From Acanthopleura granulata (Eukaryota; Mollusca; Polyplacophora; Chitonida; Chitonidae): a DNA stretch of 64,000 nucleotides. How positions within the stretch are numbered: position 1 is the stretch's first letter; each line of letters opens with the position of its first letter. The position numbers were made by a program, and so were the translations under genes. This document shows positions 61,801-64,000 of this stretch, piece by piece. The notes beneath the pieces were generated by a model. It worked only from the letters and a program-made list of their open reading frames with translations, had not been told where the DNA came from and did not search any database. The DNA lies in the NCBI GenBank assembly GCA_016165875.1, contig JABBOT010000001.1, positions 43,576,847-43,640,846 of the forward strand. Direction: 5' to 3'.

Positions 61801-62612
61801 CTTGCCTTTGTGCTGTGTAGTCCTGGAGAGCTGACACTTGCCTTAATGGGAACAGGTGCGGGACGTTTTGGAGACCTTTGTCGTACACCAGATTTCTTGG
61901 GTGAGCTTTCACTGTCACTAAACGTTGGCTTCTTCGACAATCTGGGTTTGTCTGTTAATGGAGGTTTTTGTTTTTTAGGAGTTAAGTTTGTTTCTTGTGA
62001 GCTGACCTCAAACAACTTAGCAGTGTTTTGGGTACTCACTCCACTGCCAGCTTTCTCAGTGGATGTATCGCCATTTTTAGTTTTGTTCACCACAGCATAC
62101 ATTTTGCTGATATCCTCTTGCCCTTGAGGTTTCGGCTGCTTTACACTGTGCTGATCTCCCTTGCCACCACTTGCCTCTGATGCAGCAGTTTTCTGACTAA
62201 TTGGTATGGGTAAGACACTGCCCCCCACTGGGCTCTTCCTACTCGCTGACGGGACACCCTTGTTAGACTGAGATGAATTATTGCCTGGGGGACTGAACAG
62301 CTGAATTTTACTGGCAGTAGAGTTCTCCTTCGGTGGTATAGGCGGGATAGCCATCTGCTTCGGTGGTATAGGAGGTGTGGACCTATCCACACCATATTCC
62401 TGTGACACTTTATTCTGCTGGCTGAAGTCTGGAGTGTTTGGAGACTTTGTGCCTTCCACTCTAGAGACTGGAATCTTCGGCGCTCTGGATGTTTTGGTTG
62501 GTAATGCTGGTCCGACTTGCCCATTGTTTGACTTCTTCTCAAACTGCTGTCTGATGTTGTTCAGCCTTCCCGGAGGAAGGTTTCTCACGCTGTCCGTCTG
62601 GCCATTCTCCAT
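40803..62612 (-). CDS. DENND2: DENN domain-containing protein of the DENND2/ST5 family, 17 coding exons, 1,116 aa
   Basis: Exons (high to low): 60936-62612, 59909-60010, 55161-55263, 54662-54738, 53348-53494, 51826-51873, 50603-50685, 50012-50081, 48961-49038, 47490-47609, 46983-47045, 46051-46157, 45485-45662, 44974-45097, 43752-43867, 41938-42064, 40803-40933. All GT..AG and phase-compatible. DENND2 proteins activate Rab GTPases (Rab9 in studied mammalian members). Residues 1-559 are disordered and rich in SH3-ligand prolines (RPKRPPPPRPKS). From about 654: uDENN (PQLYECAIIVGLHRKQ, IPLFCFPDA, GSHVFGYCRRY), central DENN (VDYECLLSALGVDKLVKVFA, LLERRLLFYAS, LLYPFLWHHTYIPVLP, DIVCAPTPYIIGALSS) and dDENN to the end. 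The start is supported by an upstream in-frame stop (about 62644) and GCCATGG context. The length matches vertebrate DENND2B. Which vertebrate paralogue is closest is undecided; an invertebrate pre-duplication gene is likely. Confidence 0.9.
40985..41086 (-). mobile_element. SINE fragment in DENND2 intron
   Basis: TTTTATGCCAAACTCAAGAA, ATATTTCACTTATAAGACGG and GCCAGCATTATGGAGGGAGA match the SINE tail and body. Confidence 0.65.
41490..41590 (-). mobile_element. Diverged SINE fragment in DENND2 intron
   Basis: GTTTTACTCCAAACTCAAGG, ATATTTCAACTTAGGACAGC and GGAAACTGGGCAGCGCCCAA match the SINE with many changes. Confidence 0.55.
44040..44195 (+). mobile_element. SINE 3' half in DENND2 intron
   Basis: CACCATAATGATGGCTGCCG, TCGTATAAGTGAAAAATTCT and GAGTACGGCATAAAACTCCA followed by AAAT-type repeats. 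Confidence 0.75.
44795..44890 (-). mobile_element. SINE head fragment in DENND2 intron
   Basis: GAGGAAGCCAGCCTGAGTCT and the following ATTGCATTAATGAGAGAG to TCACTAGCTCACTAACCACT correspond to the inner body and tRNA-like head of the reverse-oriented SINE. Confidence 0.5.
47755..48030 (-). mobile_element. Full-length but diverged SINE in DENND2 intron
   Basis: Begins with TTTATTTATTGATTTATTTG, passes GGTGGCCAGCATTAAGG, GCAGGTTGCTGGCAGACGTT and GAAAGCCAGCATGAACTGGG, and ends in a tRNA-like head (GAGCTAGCGCAGTAACCCCT). Confidence 0.75.
48661..48950. repeat. Minisatellite of about 20-bp units in DENND2 intron 9
   Basis: Roughly fourteen units of the form GCAGCAAGAGTACAGTGAG with point changes and one-base length variation. 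The array ends about 5-15 bases from the splice donor at 48955-48960 of exon 9. Confidence 0.85.
51920..52355. repeat. 37-bp minisatellite, 12 units, in DENND2 intron 5
   Basis: Ten 37-base units and two 33-base units (52068-52100 and 52249-52281), sharing TTAGTTTGACTGTTTGTCTG then GGGTTATACATCGCCGT. Unit variants recur in the same order, indicating block duplication. The array starts 46 bases upstream (in gene sense) of the acceptor of exon 6. Confidence 0.92.
55405..55575 (+). mobile_element. SINE without head in DENND2 intron
   Basis: TTCTTCTCTGGCCGTACGTG, GGAAGGCCTGCCAGCATTCT, AACCCATAATGATGGCCGCC and GTGCAGCATAAAACACCCAT match the SINE body and tail. Confidence 0.75.
55655..56040. repeat. 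Degenerate minisatellite, units of about 20 bp
   Basis: Repeated variants of CAGCTGTGGTTACAAGATCA, such as CAGCTATGGTTACAAACCAC, CAGCTGAGGTTACAAGATCG and CAGCTTTGGTTACAAAACCA, with strong divergence and irregular spacing. Located in the DENND2 intron between exons 2 and 3. Confidence 0.7.
57789..57935. repeat. Three tandem 49-bp units
   Basis: Units start at 57789, 57838 and 57887, each containing AAACAGTGGTCAGACTTCAG then TCATGTTTGATCAAACCAGTC with few substitutions. Intronic in DENND2. Confidence 0.85.
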
Positions 62613-62673
62613 GGCTTTATCTAGCCATCCTGTAATGTTTCATCACTTGTATCTTCTTTCAGTTCACAGTCAG
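62613..62673 (-). other. 5' untranslated part of the first DENND2 coding exon
   Basis: The acceptor TTTGATTACAG ends at 62674, leaving 61 untranslated bases before the Met. At least one further 5' exon must lie beyond, perhaps outside the window. Confidence 0.6.
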
Positions 62674-64000
62674 CTGTAATCAAACAAAATACAGAACTTC
62701 AACATTTTTTGTCTTATATCCTTAAGGTTTTACCAGCAGCAGGTAGGTCTACACATAGCAGTGTTACAATTGTTCCATAGTTTCATATGGCAAGTGTGAA
62801 CAAGATAAAATTTGTGAACAAAATGACTTTGATCAAGTGACTTATTGTTCACCAAAAATCACCTTTTAACACTGAGTCCAGGGGTTTTACAATGAATTAG
62901 AGAAAACATACAACATCCATGTAAATCAGTTCATTTGAAATAAAGAAGAGCACATGTTACAGGGACAGCAATAAACAGGTATTTATCATTTATGGATAGC
63001 TGACCTGATCAAAAGTTACAGGTGAACTGTCCTGATATTTTTACTTAACTGAATCACATACCTGTGATATATTAAAAATAACAGAAACAAAAAAATGCAT
63101 CTGCTGAGTATTTTTACTTGTACTGTATTTAACTTAAAAATTCAGAGGAAAAAATCGCACATTGCTTGTGCCAAATATATGTGACGTAACTGTGGCCTAT
63201 CCAATTTCCAACACCAGTTTAAGTCTAATCAAAACCTGTCTCCTCAAAATGGCTAGATCATAATTTTGAGTACTTATTCTGTTCAAAATGGTCATGTCAC
63301 ACAGCAAATATCCATTTTCACCACATGGAGGGATTCGATGGGAGGGCATGAAAGTCAATCCTGTTGTAATTCAGAGAGTGAAAAGCAGAGCTCAGTGCTG
63401 CACATGACCACAAACGGCCAGTATGATGTCATACACAACTGTGATATCAAGGGCAGCTAAGCATGTAGAGAATACCAATCTTCACACAACTCAGAATATC
63501 GGTCTTAAAAAAAAAAAACCCTATTTTTAATTTTTTTAATTGTGAAATCACTTCGGCTGTGCAAATTATTTTTCCACATCCTATAGTTCTGTCAGAAAGT
63601 TTGAAAATATTGGTTTCAGAGGTGGTTGAAAAGGTTGAGGAATTAGGGTACTGTTTTGTCAAGACCCATTTTACAACACAGGAGTACCTATAAGTACCAT
63701 TACTACATTTCCTCACACCATTTAAGCTCAAAACATATTACTATATTGAATAATGCAATGCATAGGAGCATGGCAAAGCAAAGACAGCATGGTGAAATGA
63801 GAAAGGCCTATTGTAAATTAGGTCTACAGTCATGTCAGTAGGAATTCTGACAAGTTAGAGGGCAAAATGGCCTGTGAGTCTTGCAAAATATTAACAAATA
63901 AGGTAAAGGTATAACCATAATATTGATTGGTTTCCATGTTTATTTATTTATTTATTTATTTATTCATTTACTTCATTGTTGCATAATGCCATTGTCCAGA
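62674..64000. other. 5' intron or flank of DENND2, no coding exon seen
   Basis: AT-rich, without a recognisable exon. The window ends in a TTTA repeat run (63936-63968) that may be the tail of another reverse-oriented SINE. Confidence 0.45.

Noticed and set aside
61810..62127. 105-codon plus-strand frame
   Set aside because: Antisense to the long proline-rich first coding exon of DENND2.

Overview
This is eukaryotic, intron-bearing genomic DNA, most likely from a mollusc (gastropod or bivalve). The reasons are two secreted alginate lyases of polysaccharide-lyase family 14 (PL14) of the gastropod type, many copies of a tRNA-headed SINE of a kind common in molluscan genomes, a LINE tail ending in ATTC repeats, and frequent palindromic TACATGTA motifs in non-coding DNA. 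The species cannot be named from sequence alone.

Layout: 0-1.3 kb is the 3' end of a non-LTR retrotransposon with a duplicated tail. 1.3-10.6 kb is a decayed Polinton/Maverick-type (adintovirus-like) element with recognisable terminal inverted repeats. 11.4-14.25 kb is PL14 gene 1 (three coding exons, 285 aa). 17.4-27.45 kb is a second, related Polinton copy carrying capsid, packaging ATPase, two integrase copies and protein-primed DNA polymerase B, all broken. 29.77-31.98 kb is PL14 gene 2 (two coding exons, 278 aa). 33-40.8 kb shows no convincing gene. 40.8-62.6 kb on the minus strand is one long gene, a DENN-domain protein of the DENND2 (ST5) family; I could connect 17 coding exons in frame (1,116 aa). 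Upstream of it, to the window end, is its 5' intron.

The two lyases are a tandem pair, probably digestive, secreted and acting on brown-algal alginate. They differ by one intron. The two Polintons alternate with them. The Polinton copies share gene order but have lost different replication genes: copy 1 keeps a superfamily-1 helicase and lacks polymerase, copy 2 keeps polymerase and lacks helicase. All Polinton genes have stops or frameshifts and are described only as relics.

DENND2 proteins are guanine-nucleotide exchange factors for Rab GTPases; here a 559-codon first coding exon encodes a disordered proline-rich region and 16 small exons encode the rest, including the DENN module. Several introns contain minisatellites, two lying next to splice sites.
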